Below, piece after piece: positions 1 through 9,611 of a stretch of DNA of 64,000 bases. The stretch's first letter is position 1; each line of letters starts with the position of its first letter. Both the position numbers and the translations under genes were made by a program. Under the pieces are notes generated by a model, which was not told the origin of the DNA, ran no database searches, and saw only the letters and a program-made list of their open reading frames with translations. The DNA is from CAYWMD01 sp964458575 (lineage in GTDB: Bacteria > Verrucomicrobiota > Verrucomicrobiia > Limisphaerales > JADLHS01), in assembly GCA_964458575.1 (NCBI GenBank), contig CAYWMD010000017.1:42482-106481 (forward strand), written 5' to 3'.

Positions 1-1602
1 TACAACGCCACGTACACCGCCAGCGCCGGGGTGCGCCAGAACATCACCGGCTGTCTTCCGGGCGCGACTTACACGATCTCGGGCTGGTATCGGAGCAACT
101 CGGATTTCGGGCGGGCCAGAGTGCGGGTCAGCCCGAATGGCTCGGCAGACTGGAGCACCGCGATTGATCTCAATCCGGTGGCTGATTACGGCAGCACCAC
201 CACTTGGGCGACCTTCAGCGGCACCGTGGTGGCCACCGGAACTAATATGACCCTCTGGCTCAACGCCCGGACAATCAATGGCACCTCCGGCAAAGTGGGC
301 TGCTTCGACTCGATCACCGTGTCCTGCGCGCTGCTCGCGGTGCGGCCACACATTTCGGAACAGCCGACACCCACGAGCACGGGGCTGGGTGGCAACGCCG
401 GGTTTGACGTTCAAATCATCGGCAGCGCGCCGTTGAACTATCGTTGGCAAAAGAACGGGACGAACCTGAACGACGGCGGACATTTCTCGGGCGTGACCAC
501 GGCGAGCTTGACGATCACTGGCGCGGACAGCAGCGACGCGGTGAATTATCGGTGCGTGGTGACCAATGCCTTCGGCAGCACCAATTCTGCGGCCGCAGCG
601 CTCACGGTGACCAATGTCAGCCTGCCGCCGATCTTCACCCAGCAGCCCCTGGATCAAAGCGTATTCCCCGGCGGATCGGCGAGCCTCTTCGTGGGCGTGG
701 AAGGCGGCAATCCGCTTTTCTATCAATGGCAGAAGAACAACGTCAACCTGAGCAACGCCGGCCATTACTCCGGCGTGAACTCGCCCATGTTGATCATCAC
801 GGGAGCGGACAACGACGATTACGCCGTTTACCGGTGCGTGGTGACCAACGCCTATGGCACGAACATCTCCGACCCGGCGGCCCTGAGTGAAATCGTCATC
901 AGCTCGTGCTACGGAATTGCCAATGCGGATTTCGAAAGCGGCTTTGGTCTGGCCGGCGGCGGCAACATCGGCAGCGGTTGGAGCGAGTGGGAAGCCGACC
1001 CGGGCGTGGTCATTGGCTATGACGAAGCCGACCTCGTGCATGGCGGCGGGCATTCGCAACGCATCCGGATTTGGGGTGGTGCGGGCGGCTCGGAAGGCGG
1101 CGTCTATCAACGCGTGCCCGTCACGGCCGGCCAGCCTTACAGCGTCATCACCTGGACGTACGCCGGCGATGATCAGACGACGTGCTTCCTGGGGGTGGAC
1201 CCCACCGGCGGCACTGACCCCGCCATTGACGTCAGTTGGTCCGCCGGTTCGACCAATGTCGGCTGGGTTCAGCAAACGCTGACCGGCACGGCGGGCGCGA
1301 GTTTCATTACGGTTTATTACCGGGTGCGGACGGCCGACGACGCCAAGCGCAGCGGTTATTTTGACGACGCGCTGCCAGTCACTATCGGCGGTTCGCTGCA
1401 ATTGATGCTCCAGCGCAACGGCGAAACCTTGACGCTCGTCTGGCCGGAATGCCCGCCGGCGTCGCTTCAGCACTCCGACAATTTGACTTCACCGAATTGG
1501 ATGGGAACGACCAATGAAGTCGTCACGGCTGGCGGTTTACGGAGCGTGATCTTGCCGATGCCGCCGGCGGGCACCGGCTTCTATCGGTTGATTGCAGATT
1601 GA
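1..1602 (+). CDS. Modular secreted protein, 5' end outside window (jelly-roll, two Ig domains, jelly-roll, conserved tail)
   Basis: The frame is open from base 1, so this is the C-terminal part (533 residues visible) of a larger exported protein; the GTG at 31 is only an internal codon. It opens inside a jelly-roll, carbohydrate-binding-like domain (about residues 1-105, with VRQNITGC and FSGTVVATGTNMTLWL). Two Ig-like domains follow (about 115-205 and 210-297; WQKNG/WQKNN and YRCVVTNA motifs). Next come a second jelly-roll type (about 300-455; GGGHSQRIRIWGG and KRSGYFDD) and a roughly 70-residue tail ending FYRLIAD. The same modules recur in the giant proteins at 9612-25432. The catalytic part, if any, lies upstream, so no activity can be assigned. 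The next gene starts 27 bp after its stop, suggesting co-transcription. Confidence 0.85.
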   Translation, partial: YNATYTASAGVRQNITGCLPGATYTISGWYRSNSDFGRARVRVSPNGSADWSTAIDLNPVADYGSTTTWATFSGTVVATGTNMTLWLNARTINGTSGKVGCFDSITVSCALLAVRPHISEQPTPTSTGLGGNAGFDVQIIGSAPLNYRWQKNGTNLNDGGHFSGVTTASLTITGADSSDAVNYRCVVTNAFGSTNSAAAALTVTNVSLPPIFTQQPLDQSVFPGGSASLFVGVEGGNPLFYQWQKNNVNLSNAGHYSGVNSPMLIITGADNDDYAVYRCVVTNAYGTNISDPAALSEIVISSCYGIANADFESGFGLAGGGNIGSGWSEWEADPGVVIGYDEADLVHGGGHSQRIRIWGGAGGSEGGVYQRVPVTAGQPYSVITWTYAGDDQTTCFLGVDPTGGTDPAIDVSWSAGSTNVGWVQQTLTGTAGASFITVYYRVRTADDAKRSGYFDDALPVTIGGSLQLMLQRNGETLTLVWPECPPASLQHSDNLTSPNWMGTTNEVVTAGGLRSVILPMPPAGTGFYRLIAD

Positions 1603-1628
1603 AGCGGGAAGAACCTTCATCCAAATTA

Positions 1629-4600
1629 ATGCCCCAGATGTTTAATGACTCGTGTTCGTTCCGCTCTTTGTACCCCGTGATCGGCCGCGTTTCGGTCGGC
1701 ATCTTTTTGATGCTGGTAACATCCCCGCTGCTCGCGCAATGGACAAACGTGGGGGTCGGGATTGATTACCAGAAGGTGACGATCACCATGAACGACGGAA
1801 AGAACAACAATCTGTTCCTGTCGCGCATGACCGCCAGTAACACTAATTGCATCATCAACAGCATGATTGCATCCCAGCGCGTGGCTGGCGCCCGGGAAAA
1901 GCCCAGCGCCATGGCCACGCGGATGGAGGACGCGATCAATTATTGGGGCGAAAGCTGGGGGCAACGCAATGACGTGATCGTGGCGATCAACGGCAGTTTT
2001 GAAAATACCAGCACCGCGACGATTGCCGGCGGCGATTACTACGACGGTTGGTGCGCCAAGCGGTTCGACGATTGGAGCGGGCAGATGGGGTTTATTTGGC
2101 GGATGGACCGAAGCTACTACATGGGCGTCTGTGCGCGCTACAAGCCGGGGGATCAAACCCTGACCGTGGGTGGTGTCAGCCACAGCTACGACGGCATCAA
2201 CATTGTCCGGACCAACGACCAGTTGATCATTTACACGCCGCAGTACAACAACAACACGCTGACGGACAACAGCGGCGTGGAGGTGCTGGTGGAGATGTCC
2301 GGGCCGCTGGTGTATCTGGATTCGCCCGCGCCTGTCACGGGAACGATCCGGCAGGTGCGCGTGGGCCAGGGTTCCACCCGAATTCCGTTCGATCACATTG
2401 TCCTCTCCGGTCGCGGCACATCGGCCACCTATTTGCAGAACAACGCCCAAGTGGGACAGCCGGTTCAAATCTACCAGCATCTGCTGAAGTATGATGGGCC
2501 GACCGGCAATCTGTGCAGCAGCGCCGACAACCGGAGCTTCGTCAAAACTTACGGCCTGGCCCAGGGAAATTTTCACTTTCTGAAGAACAGCCAGGTTATT
2601 CCCACGGACAACACCGGCATGATCGTGCGCCGGGCGCGAACCTTCGTTGCCTACAATGCGACCAACGTATTCTTCGGCGTCTGCGACGAACGCAGCGGCA
2701 GCGTCGGCATGACCAGTGACGAAATGGGCTGGTTCTGTCTCACGAATCTCCTCGCGACCGAAGCGGTCAACATGGATGGCGGCGGCTCCTCCGTGATGGT
2801 CGTGAACGGGGCGATCAAGAACAGCCCAACCGACGGCTCTGAGCGGTCCGTGGTCAATGGATTGATGATGGTCAACGTAAAGCCCAAGCTCACCTCGACC
2901 GCCTATGCGTCCGGTCAAAGCGTGAAAACCACCGCCAGCGCCAACTTCCGGCTCGGGCCTGGCACGGATTATTTTTCATTCATGACGCTGGCGAACGGCG
3001 CGCAAGGAACGGTGTTGAGCCACCAAATCGGCGGAGTGTACGCCAAGGGCTTTTACTGGTGGCAATGTGATTTTGGCGGCACGAACGGCTGGATCGCCGA
3101 AAGCACCCTGGCGGCATCCGCCACCCCGCCGTTTCTGGTCCTGCAACCGTCCAACCGGGTCGTGGCGACCGGCGGTTCGACCAATTTCACGGTTGTCGCC
3201 ACGGGGTCGAGTCCGCTTCACTTCCAATGGCAGAAGAACCTGACCAATCTCATCAACGGCGGTCACTACTCCGGCTGCACCAACGCCACCCTCACCATCA
3301 CCGGCGCCGACTCCAACGACGTCGCCAGCTTCCGCTGTGTCGTCACCAACACTTACGGCAGCACCAACTCGGTCGCGGTGACCCTGTCCATTGTCAATCC
3401 TCCCGCAACGCCGGTCGCCAGCGCGGCGAGCGCCGTAACCAGCAGCGGGTTCACCGCGAACTGGGGCAGCGCGGCGCTGGCGCTCGGTTATCGGCTGGAT
3501 ATTTCAACGACCAATACGTTCGCCAGCTTCGTACCGGGTTACCAGAATCTTGACGTGGGCAACATGTTGAACCGGGTTGTGAGCGGTCTGGGCGGAGGCG
3601 TGACTTGTTATTACCGCGTCCGGGCTTACAACAACGACGGCACCAGCGGCAACTCCGGGACCATCTCAGTCACAACGTCCGTGGGACCGCCGGCGGCGCC
3701 CGTCGCCAACGCGGCCACCGTGCTCACGAGCACCGCGTTCACGGCCAACTGGAACGGTGTCACGGGAGCAACGGGCTACCGGCTCGACGTCTCCAGCACA
3801 AACTCGTTCGAGCATTATGTGAGTGGTTATCAGGATGCGGAGGCCGGCAACCTGGTCAGCCTGTGCGTGAGCGGGTTGAATGGGGACACGACTTACTTCT
3901 ACCGCGTGCGGGCGTATAACACCAACGGGGCCAGTGCCAGTTCGGGCACGATTGCGGTCACCCTGCCGCAAACCACGGACTACGGCTGCCTCACGGTTTC
4001 CAATGCCGGTTTCGAAAACGGGTTCGGCGTGGCCGGCGGCGGCACCATCGCGAACGGCTGGACCGAATGGGAAGGGTTGCCAACCGGCACCATCGGCTAC
4101 GATGAAACGGTCACCGTTCACGGCGGTCTGCATTCCCAGCGCATCCGCATCCAGGGTGTGACCAACGGTCCAACTGCCGGCGGAACTTATCAGCGCGTCC
4201 CGGCGGTTGCCGGCTTGGCTTACTCCATCAGCGTCTGGACCTATGCTGCCGATGCGTTGTCCGTTTGCCATCTGGGCGTTGACCCGGCAGGTGGGACGAA
4301 CGCGAACAGCGGGACCATCTGGTCGCCCGGCAACAACTCCTCGTCTTGGCAGAAGCGGACGTGGACCGGGCTAGCGGAGGCCGACCACCTCACCATTTTC
4401 CTCAAGGTGACCGCGCCCACCGACACTGCGAGGCGGAACGGATACTTTGACGATCTTATAACGACGGAACAACGTCCCCAATTGGTGACCGCGTGGAATG
4501 GCCCCGACCTGACGCTGACCTGGCCCGATTGCCCGCAAGCGCGGCTCGAACAAGCCGGCAGCCTGACGGCGCCGGTTGGGTGGACCACGGTCACGAACCC

Positions 4601-4682
4601 GATCAGCAATTTGGGCGGACTGAACACGGTCACGCTCACGCCGGCCGATGGCGGCGCTTTTTTCAGATTGGTGCTGGAGTGA
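1629..4682 (+). CDS. Secreted phosphodiester glycosidase (NAGPA-like) with SH3b, Ig, FN3 and jelly-roll modules
   Basis: A 1017-residue exported protein. ATG 1629 is preferred over TTG 1599, which overlaps the previous stop; ATG 1638 is equally possible. The signal peptide core is VGIFLMLVTSPLLA with cleavage near LLA-QW. Residues 30-415 match the phosphodiester-glycosidase (NAGPA, DUF2233-type) family, most clearly in ARTFVAYN and EAVNMDGGGSSVMVVNG near residue 381; known members remove GlcNAc-1-phosphodiester caps. Then follow a bacterial SH3 domain (about 420-497, ANFRLGPGTDY), one Ig domain (498-590), two FN3 domains (591-780), a jelly-roll domain (781-948) and the conserved tail ending FFRLVLE. 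SH3b and jelly-roll modules suggest binding to cell wall or polysaccharide. The substrate is unknown. Confidence 0.85.
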   Translation: MPQMFNDSCSFRSLYPVIGRVSVGIFLMLVTSPLLAQWTNVGVGIDYQKVTITMNDGKNNNLFLSRMTASNTNCIINSMIASQRVAGAREKPSAMATRMEDAINYWGESWGQRNDVIVAINGSFENTSTATIAGGDYYDGWCAKRFDDWSGQMGFIWRMDRSYYMGVCARYKPGDQTLTVGGVSHSYDGINIVRTNDQLIIYTPQYNNNTLTDNSGVEVLVEMSGPLVYLDSPAPVTGTIRQVRVGQGSTRIPFDHIVLSGRGTSATYLQNNAQVGQPVQIYQHLLKYDGPTGNLCSSADNRSFVKTYGLAQGNFHFLKNSQVIPTDNTGMIVRRARTFVAYNATNVFFGVCDERSGSVGMTSDEMGWFCLTNLLATEAVNMDGGGSSVMVVNGAIKNSPTDGSERSVVNGLMMVNVKPKLTSTAYASGQSVKTTASANFRLGPGTDYFSFMTLANGAQGTVLSHQIGGVYAKGFYWWQCDFGGTNGWIAESTLAASATPPFLVLQPSNRVVATGGSTNFTVVATGSSPLHFQWQKNLTNLINGGHYSGCTNATLTITGADSNDVASFRCVVTNTYGSTNSVAVTLSIVNPPATPVASAASAVTSSGFTANWGSAALALGYRLDISTTNTFASFVPGYQNLDVGNMLNRVVSGLGGGVTCYYRVRAYNNDGTSGNSGTISVTTSVGPPAAPVANAATVLTSTAFTANWNGVTGATGYRLDVSSTNSFEHYVSGYQDAEAGNLVSLCVSGLNGDTTYFYRVRAYNTNGASASSGTIAVTLPQTTDYGCLTVSNAGFENGFGVAGGGTIANGWTEWEGLPTGTIGYDETVTVHGGLHSQRIRIQGVTNGPTAGGTYQRVPAVAGLAYSISVWTYAADALSVCHLGVDPAGGTNANSGTIWSPGNNSSSWQKRTWTGLAEADHLTIFLKVTAPTDTARRNGYFDDLITTEQRPQLVTAWNGPDLTLTWPDCPQARLEQAGSLTAPVGWTTVTNPISNLGGLNTVTLTPADGGAFFRLVLE

Positions 4683-4717
4683 CACAATCCTGGTCGCGTC
4701 GGCCAAGGTTCGAAAGA

Positions 4718-5773
4718 ATGCAAACCAAACCGCCACCTCGAGACCGCCCGCTTAGGGGTAAAGTGTGGGCCGGAGTTGTTTTGTTTGTCCTCGTGGTTCT
4801 GCTGGCCGTTTGGTGGTTTCGTCATACGGCGAAAGAGGGTGTTTCCACAATTGCCGATGTTGCCGAGACCGCGAGATCCGCCAAGACTGCTCTCGTTGCC
4901 GGGACAATGCCCGCGGCCACACTCGTTCCGGAACAACCAGCCGCCGCCGCGACCCCTTCACATGTGGAACGGGTGTTCGACTCGAACAGGATCTCGGGTC
5001 GCGTTTTGTACGCCCGGGGTCGGGACAGCAAATTCGTTCCGAATTCGGACGCGGCTTCAGGCTGGGACCTGTGGGTGCGCGATCCCTCCGGCGCTGAACG
5101 ACTCGTCAACGCCAGTGTGTACAGCGCCAGGTTTTCGCCGGACGGCCAGCGCGTTGCCTACACCACCAGCGACGCCACCCTGCGCGTTGAGGATTCGCAG
5201 GGAAACAAGCTGGCCGAGGTCAGAGGCGGATATGCGCCTCAATGGAAGCCCGATGGCAGTGCCATCGTTTTCGCGAAAGTGCCTGAAGGACGTGACCTGC
5301 ATCTGCCGGGTGCGTTGCATCTGGCCACCCTCGACCCGGCTTCGGGAGGCGTTAAATTATTGACCGATGGGCGTTTTGACGACGGTCGGCCTGAGTTTTC
5401 GGCGTCCGGCAGTTGGATTCTGTTCGTGAGCGGCGGTCGCACCGGCCTGGCGTCGTTCTGGAAGGTTGATTCCAAAGGCGGCGAGCCGGAACAAATCACC
5501 AACATCGGCCAGCAGGCGGTGGCGGCATCCTTCGTCCCCACGCCCTATCGAACGACGATCTGGTCGTCGGACGGTCGCTGGTTTGTTTATGATTTCAAGA
5601 GCGGTGAACGAAGACAGATCTGGGGATTGGAATTTACGGCCAACGGCGAACTTGGGCGCGCGGTGCAACTCGCGGAAGGACTTGAACCCCGCTGGGCAGC
5701 CGATGGCCGGACGATCGTCTATTCCAAAACGATCAATGGCCAGACCGAAACAGCGGTGGCAACATTGCCGTGA
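4718..5773 (+). CDS. Membrane-anchored TolB/PD40-like beta-propeller protein
   Basis: 351 residues from ATG 4718; the open frame extends upstream, but this start puts a single transmembrane helix (VVLFVLVVLLAVWW, about residues 19-33) right after a basic N-terminus. The rest is extracytoplasmic: an Ala/Pro-rich linker followed by TolB/WD40-like blades with SPDGQRVAYTTSD, KPDGSAIVFAK and SASGSWILFVSGG, the PD40 repeat pattern. Such propellers usually scaffold protein or ligand contacts; no catalytic residues are recognisable. It lies 35 bp after the phosphodiester glycosidase gene and 4 bp before the peptidase gene, so the three are probably one transcript. Confidence 0.8.
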   Translation: MQTKPPPRDRPLRGKVWAGVVLFVLVVLLAVWWFRHTAKEGVSTIADVAETARSAKTALVAGTMPAATLVPEQPAAAATPSHVERVFDSNRISGRVLYARGRDSKFVPNSDAASGWDLWVRDPSGAERLVNASVYSARFSPDGQRVAYTTSDATLRVEDSQGNKLAEVRGGYAPQWKPDGSAIVFAKVPEGRDLHLPGALHLATLDPASGGVKLLTDGRFDDGRPEFSASGSWILFVSGGRTGLASFWKVDSKGGEPEQITNIGQQAVAASFVPTPYRTTIWSSDGRWFVYDFKSGERRQIWGLEFTANGELGRAVQLAEGLEPRWAADGRTIVYSKTINGQTETAVATLP

Positions 5774-5777
5774 GCAG

Positions 5778-7775
5778 ATGAAGCCAGCGAACAACAAACA
5801 TAAAATCCCTAACTCCGAAGCCAAGCCGGATCGCACGCAGGTTCGTGGCGGTTGGTGTTTGAAGATTCATTGGTGTTTGGGGTTTGGACTTTGGTGTTTA
5901 GCCTTTCCTGCCCAGGCCGTTCTGTTCCGCCTTCCCCTCGCGTCCAACACCACGACGCACTATTACTACGACCACGGCAGCACGACGGACTGGAAGTGCG
6001 GCAACGAAACCTATTCCGGCCATCGCGGCACTGATTTTTCCGGCGGACCGCGGGGCAAGGCGATCTACGCCGGCGCCGTCGGCACGTTGCACTCCAAAAT
6101 TGACGGCTTTGGCGACGGCAGTTGGGGCAGCACGGACGGCGGAGGATTTGGCAATCACGTCCGCGTCAGCCATTCCGGAGGTTTCCTGAGCATTTACGCC
6201 CACATGACCGCCGGCTCGGTCACGAGCAAATCCACCGGGTCGGCCATCGCGTGCGGTGAACAAATCGGCGGCGTCGGGACTTCCGGCAATTCGACTGGGT
6301 TGCATCTGCACTTCGAAGTGAGAGTGAACAACGTCGCCGACGATCCGTATCAAGGGGCCTGCGGGGGTCCGTTGACCTACTGGGTGAATCAAAACAACGG
6401 CAACCCGGTCACGACCTGCGAAGGGGCGGGCGGCACGGACGGGGCCACCTTTGTTTCCGAGAATTATCCCGATGGCAGCGTATTGAGTCCGGGGCAGGGA
6501 TTCACCAAGCAGTTTGTCTTGAAGAATTCCGGCACGACGACCTGGACGGCCAACGGGACGAACGGTTACACGTTGAAGCACACTTCGGATTCTCCAACGA
6601 GTCCCAATCTGGGCGCGGCGCTGCACACGGTGCTGTCAAATAACGTCGCCGCCGGCGTCAACTACACCTTCAACCTCCCGCTGATCGCTCCGACCACACC
6701 CGGCACGTATCAGGCCAACTTCAAGATGAAGAATTCTTCCGGTGCCGAGTTTGGCGATCCGGTTTGGGCGAATATCGTCGTGCAGATTCCACCTGCGCCT
6801 CCCGCACCGACCGCCCTCGCCGCAACCAGTATCACCAGCGGCGGGTTCAATGCGAATTGGACCAGCGCCAACGGCGCAACCGGATACCGCCTCGACGTCT
6901 CAACCAATGTCACGTTCAGCAGTTTTGTGAGTGGTTATCAGAACCTGGATGTTGGCAACGTGACCAATCGCATGGTAAGCGGACTGACCGCCGGAAGGGC
7001 TTATTATTACCGGTTGCGCGCCTACAACGCCGGTGGCAACAGCACAAATTCAGGCGTCGTTACGGCAACCACCATCGCAGCCAGTCCGTGCTTCGCGATC
7101 CTTGACTCGGGCTTTGAAGGCGGTTTCACCTTGGCGGGCGGCGGCAACATCGCCAATCAATGGACGGAGTGGGAAGCCGAACCCGGCGTGGTGGTCGGCT
7201 ACGATGAAACCGGCGTCACTCATGGCGGTGGACATTCGCAACGCCTTCGCGTGTGGGGCGGGGCCGGGGGCACTTCGGGCGGTGTCTATCAGCGAATCCC
7301 GGTGAGCGCGGGAATTCCATTTTCGATCAGCGTGTGGATGTTTGCCGACGACACCATGACGGCTTGCTCGTTGGGCGTGGACCCGGCTGGCGGCACCAAC
7401 GCGGCCAGCGGCGTGTTTTGGTCGTCCCCCAGCACCAATGTCGCCTGGGTGCAGCGAACGTTGACCGGAACGACATTGGCCGATTACCTGACCGTGTATC
7501 TCAGGGTGACTTCGTCGGACAGCAACAAGCGCAACGGCTACTTCGATGATGCCGAGCCGGGCGCAAAGCCGCTTCAACTCCAGGTCCAGCGCAGCGGAAA
7601 TGGTTTGACGCTTGGCTGGCCGGAGTGTCCGGGTGCCTCGCTGCAACAGGCCACGAATTTAACCACTCCGACCTGGACGGCGGTGACCAATCAGGCCACC
7701 GTCGCGGGAGGACAAAAGACCATCAGCCTCACGCCCGCTGGCAGTGCCGGCTACTTCCGGCTCATTCAAGACTGA
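5778..7775 (+). CDS. Secreted M23-family (LytM-type) metallopeptidase with NBR1-like Ig, FN3 and jelly-roll modules
   Basis: 665 residues from ATG 5778, which begins 4 bp after the upstream stop. A hydrophobic stretch (CLGFGLWCLAFPAQA, about residues 33-48) follows a long polar N-terminus and probably serves as export signal. Residues about 60-200 are a peptidase M23 domain: HRGTD gives H82 and D86, and HLHFEV gives H176 and H178, the zinc and catalytic pattern. Known M23 enzymes cut peptidoglycan cross-links. Downstream are an NBR1-type Ig-like domain (about 225-335; LSPGQGFTKQFVLKNSG and TWTANG), an FN3 domain (335-430), a jelly-roll domain (435-595) and the conserved tail ending YFRLIQD. 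Its stop is 12 bp from the convergent stop of the next gene. The role could be wall remodelling or attack on other cells; both are inference. Confidence 0.85.
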   Translation: MKPANNKHKIPNSEAKPDRTQVRGGWCLKIHWCLGFGLWCLAFPAQAVLFRLPLASNTTTHYYYDHGSTTDWKCGNETYSGHRGTDFSGGPRGKAIYAGAVGTLHSKIDGFGDGSWGSTDGGGFGNHVRVSHSGGFLSIYAHMTAGSVTSKSTGSAIACGEQIGGVGTSGNSTGLHLHFEVRVNNVADDPYQGACGGPLTYWVNQNNGNPVTTCEGAGGTDGATFVSENYPDGSVLSPGQGFTKQFVLKNSGTTTWTANGTNGYTLKHTSDSPTSPNLGAALHTVLSNNVAAGVNYTFNLPLIAPTTPGTYQANFKMKNSSGAEFGDPVWANIVVQIPPAPPAPTALAATSITSGGFNANWTSANGATGYRLDVSTNVTFSSFVSGYQNLDVGNVTNRMVSGLTAGRAYYYRLRAYNAGGNSTNSGVVTATTIAASPCFAILDSGFEGGFTLAGGGNIANQWTEWEAEPGVVVGYDETGVTHGGGHSQRLRVWGGAGGTSGGVYQRIPVSAGIPFSISVWMFADDTMTACSLGVDPAGGTNAASGVFWSSPSTNVAWVQRTLTGTTLADYLTVYLRVTSSDSNKRNGYFDDAEPGAKPLQLQVQRSGNGLTLGWPECPGASLQQATNLTTPTWTAVTNQATVAGGQKTISLTPAGSAGYFRLIQD

Positions 7776-7787
7776 CCGACGCCGCGG

Positions 7788-9515
7788 TCATAAAGGTGTG
7801 ACGTGCACCTTCACGGACTTGATCAACATGCCGGCATCGTCGGTCGCGACGGCTGTTGACCGCAGGCGCAAATAACAAACGCCGTCGGTGGAGACGAATT
7901 GGTGAAGACGGCCAATCTCCGCGCCATCCAGTTCCAACAGCGCCTCTTGATTCAGGCAGTCCCACGAAACTTTCAACTCGTGCCATTTCCCCGGCAGAAG
8001 ATCCCCCGGTGTGGCCAGCCAGCTTCCACCGCTGCCATTGAGTTCGACGCGACCCTTGGGCGTAATCCGAATTGGAAACGAACCGTCACGCGCCAGTCCA
8101 GGCAGGTCGTAGTGGTCGGACAACGTCAGATGCGCTCCCTGAAACTTCGGTTCGATCCTAACCTGGAGCGTGATCGTTCCTTTGCGCCCGAACGGAAAAT
8201 TCAGGCACGCCGCCGCGGTGACATTGGTCTTGGGTTTGAGCATTTGCAGAACCTTGCCCGCGCCGCCGTCAGGATCGGTAACCATGGCAACACCCTCCGA
8301 GGACAAAGTTGACCAGCGCCGGAGGCCGTGCCGGAAATCCTCGGTGAAATTGTTTGCAGTGATAAACGCCGGATCAATCGTGGCGATGAATCCGCTGGCA
8401 TTGAGCAGCAAGCGGCCATTTGCCATTTGCGTCACGAAAGGATAGCCGACGGACTTGTTCGACGTGACACGCGCCACTTCACGATAGCCCTTCCAGGCTT
8501 TGCCCTCGTCGTCGGAAATCGCGGCGGCGAGGACGGCGCGCTCGGCGTTGCCCCACTTGATGGGCAGCAACCCTTCCGCGCCGCAGTTGTTCCAGAGCAA
8601 CAGCAGCCGTCCATCTTTGAGCCGGAGGGGCGCCATGGCGGATTGATTGCTGACAAAGCGCGTGTGCCGCGCCGGAGTCCACGTCTTGCCGTGGTCCGAG
8701 GAAAACGATTCCCAATGGAATCCATCCTGCGACCGTGGCAGCAGCCAGAGACGGCTGTCCTTGAGTTCGATGCCCACCGGCTCCACGGCTCCGCCTTCAT
8801 ACCAGTCCGCGGCGCCGGTGTTCATGTTGATTTCCGCCTCGGGCAGTTTCCAGGTTGCACCGTTGTCATCCGAGTAAGGGCACACGCTGACCCACGCGCC
8901 CACGCGCCGAGTGGACAGCGCACTGATTGGGGCAAAGATCCGGCCGCGCGAAGTTTGAAATGAGTTGTTGCTCGAACCGGTGTATTCGTAACCGAAGAGC
9001 ACATCCTGCACTTTATCCCACGTCTTACCGCCGTCACGCGAACGCGCGTGCCAGAGGAGGGACTTGGACTTGGAACGGTCCTTGAAATCGAAGTGATAAT
9101 ATTCCAGGCCGAAGAGGTGGATGTAACCTTTGTCGTCCACCAGGCTCGCGCCGCCGGACCAAGAGGCCTTTTCCTTGGCGGGAAATTCAAACAGGTTGAC
9201 GGGTTGCGACCAGGTGGCCGCGTTGTCCTTGGAGAATACCGCCGTGGCAAACTGCTTCCCGTTGACGTTGGCAGTGGCCCACAGCATGACGCGCCCGTCC
9301 GGCAGGGCGAGCGGAAGTCCGGCAAAGCTCGTGGATTGCACGACCACCACGTCGCCGGGCCGATCACCAAAAAGCGGTTCACTTGACGCCGAGTCGTAAG
9401 CGTCCGACTGCATGACCTTCTCGTCCGCTTTGCGGGTCTCAAATTGCGCCGCACGAACAATGTCGCTTGGCGCAATGGCCAAAACGGTTACGAGGATGTG
9501 TCGGGTGAAGATCAT
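7788..9515 (-). CDS. Secreted sialidase-like (BNR/Asp-box) protein with C-terminal jelly-roll
   Basis: 575 residues with an N-terminal signal (ILVTVLAIAPSDIVRA). Residues 50-380 form a sialidase-type propeller with Asp-box motifs: SKDNAATW (95), SRDGGKTW (159), SDDNGATW (215), SSDHGKTW (272) and SDDEGKAW (334). The family includes exo-alpha-sialidases and related exo-hydrolases; the catalytic Arg triad cannot be verified by eye, so sialic-acid specificity is unproven. Residues 385-575 look like a concanavalin-A/LamG-like sandwich, probably carbohydrate-binding. It lies 96 bp downstream of the last of four tandem giant genes on the same strand and could be the last gene of their transcript. 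It converges on the M23 gene. Confidence 0.82.
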   Translation of the reverse strand: MIFTRHILVTVLAIAPSDIVRAAQFETRKADEKVMQSDAYDSASSEPLFGDRPGDVVVVQSTSFAGLPLALPDGRVMLWATANVNGKQFATAVFSKDNAATWSQPVNLFEFPAKEKASWSGGASLVDDKGYIHLFGLEYYHFDFKDRSKSKSLLWHARSRDGGKTWDKVQDVLFGYEYTGSSNNSFQTSRGRIFAPISALSTRRVGAWVSVCPYSDDNGATWKLPEAEINMNTGAADWYEGGAVEPVGIELKDSRLWLLPRSQDGFHWESFSSDHGKTWTPARHTRFVSNQSAMAPLRLKDGRLLLLWNNCGAEGLLPIKWGNAERAVLAAAISDDEGKAWKGYREVARVTSNKSVGYPFVTQMANGRLLLNASGFIATIDPAFITANNFTEDFRHGLRRWSTLSSEGVAMVTDPDGGAGKVLQMLKPKTNVTAAACLNFPFGRKGTITLQVRIEPKFQGAHLTLSDHYDLPGLARDGSFPIRITPKGRVELNGSGGSWLATPGDLLPGKWHELKVSWDCLNQEALLELDGAEIGRLHQFVSTDGVCYLRLRSTAVATDDAGMLIKSVKVHVTPL

Positions 9516-9611
9516 GCGGAGTTGTTCATAACACCTCCGGGGAGATGTTTCAACAACGTCGGACAGGCCGACCGGCCGGGAAGGTTGTTTCGACGGCGCG
9601 TCGGTACTCGG

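Noticed and set aside
1626..2918. A 430-codon minus-strand frame
   Set aside because: Mirror of the phosphodiester glycosidase domain, whose plus-strand reading has clear motifs and a signal peptide.
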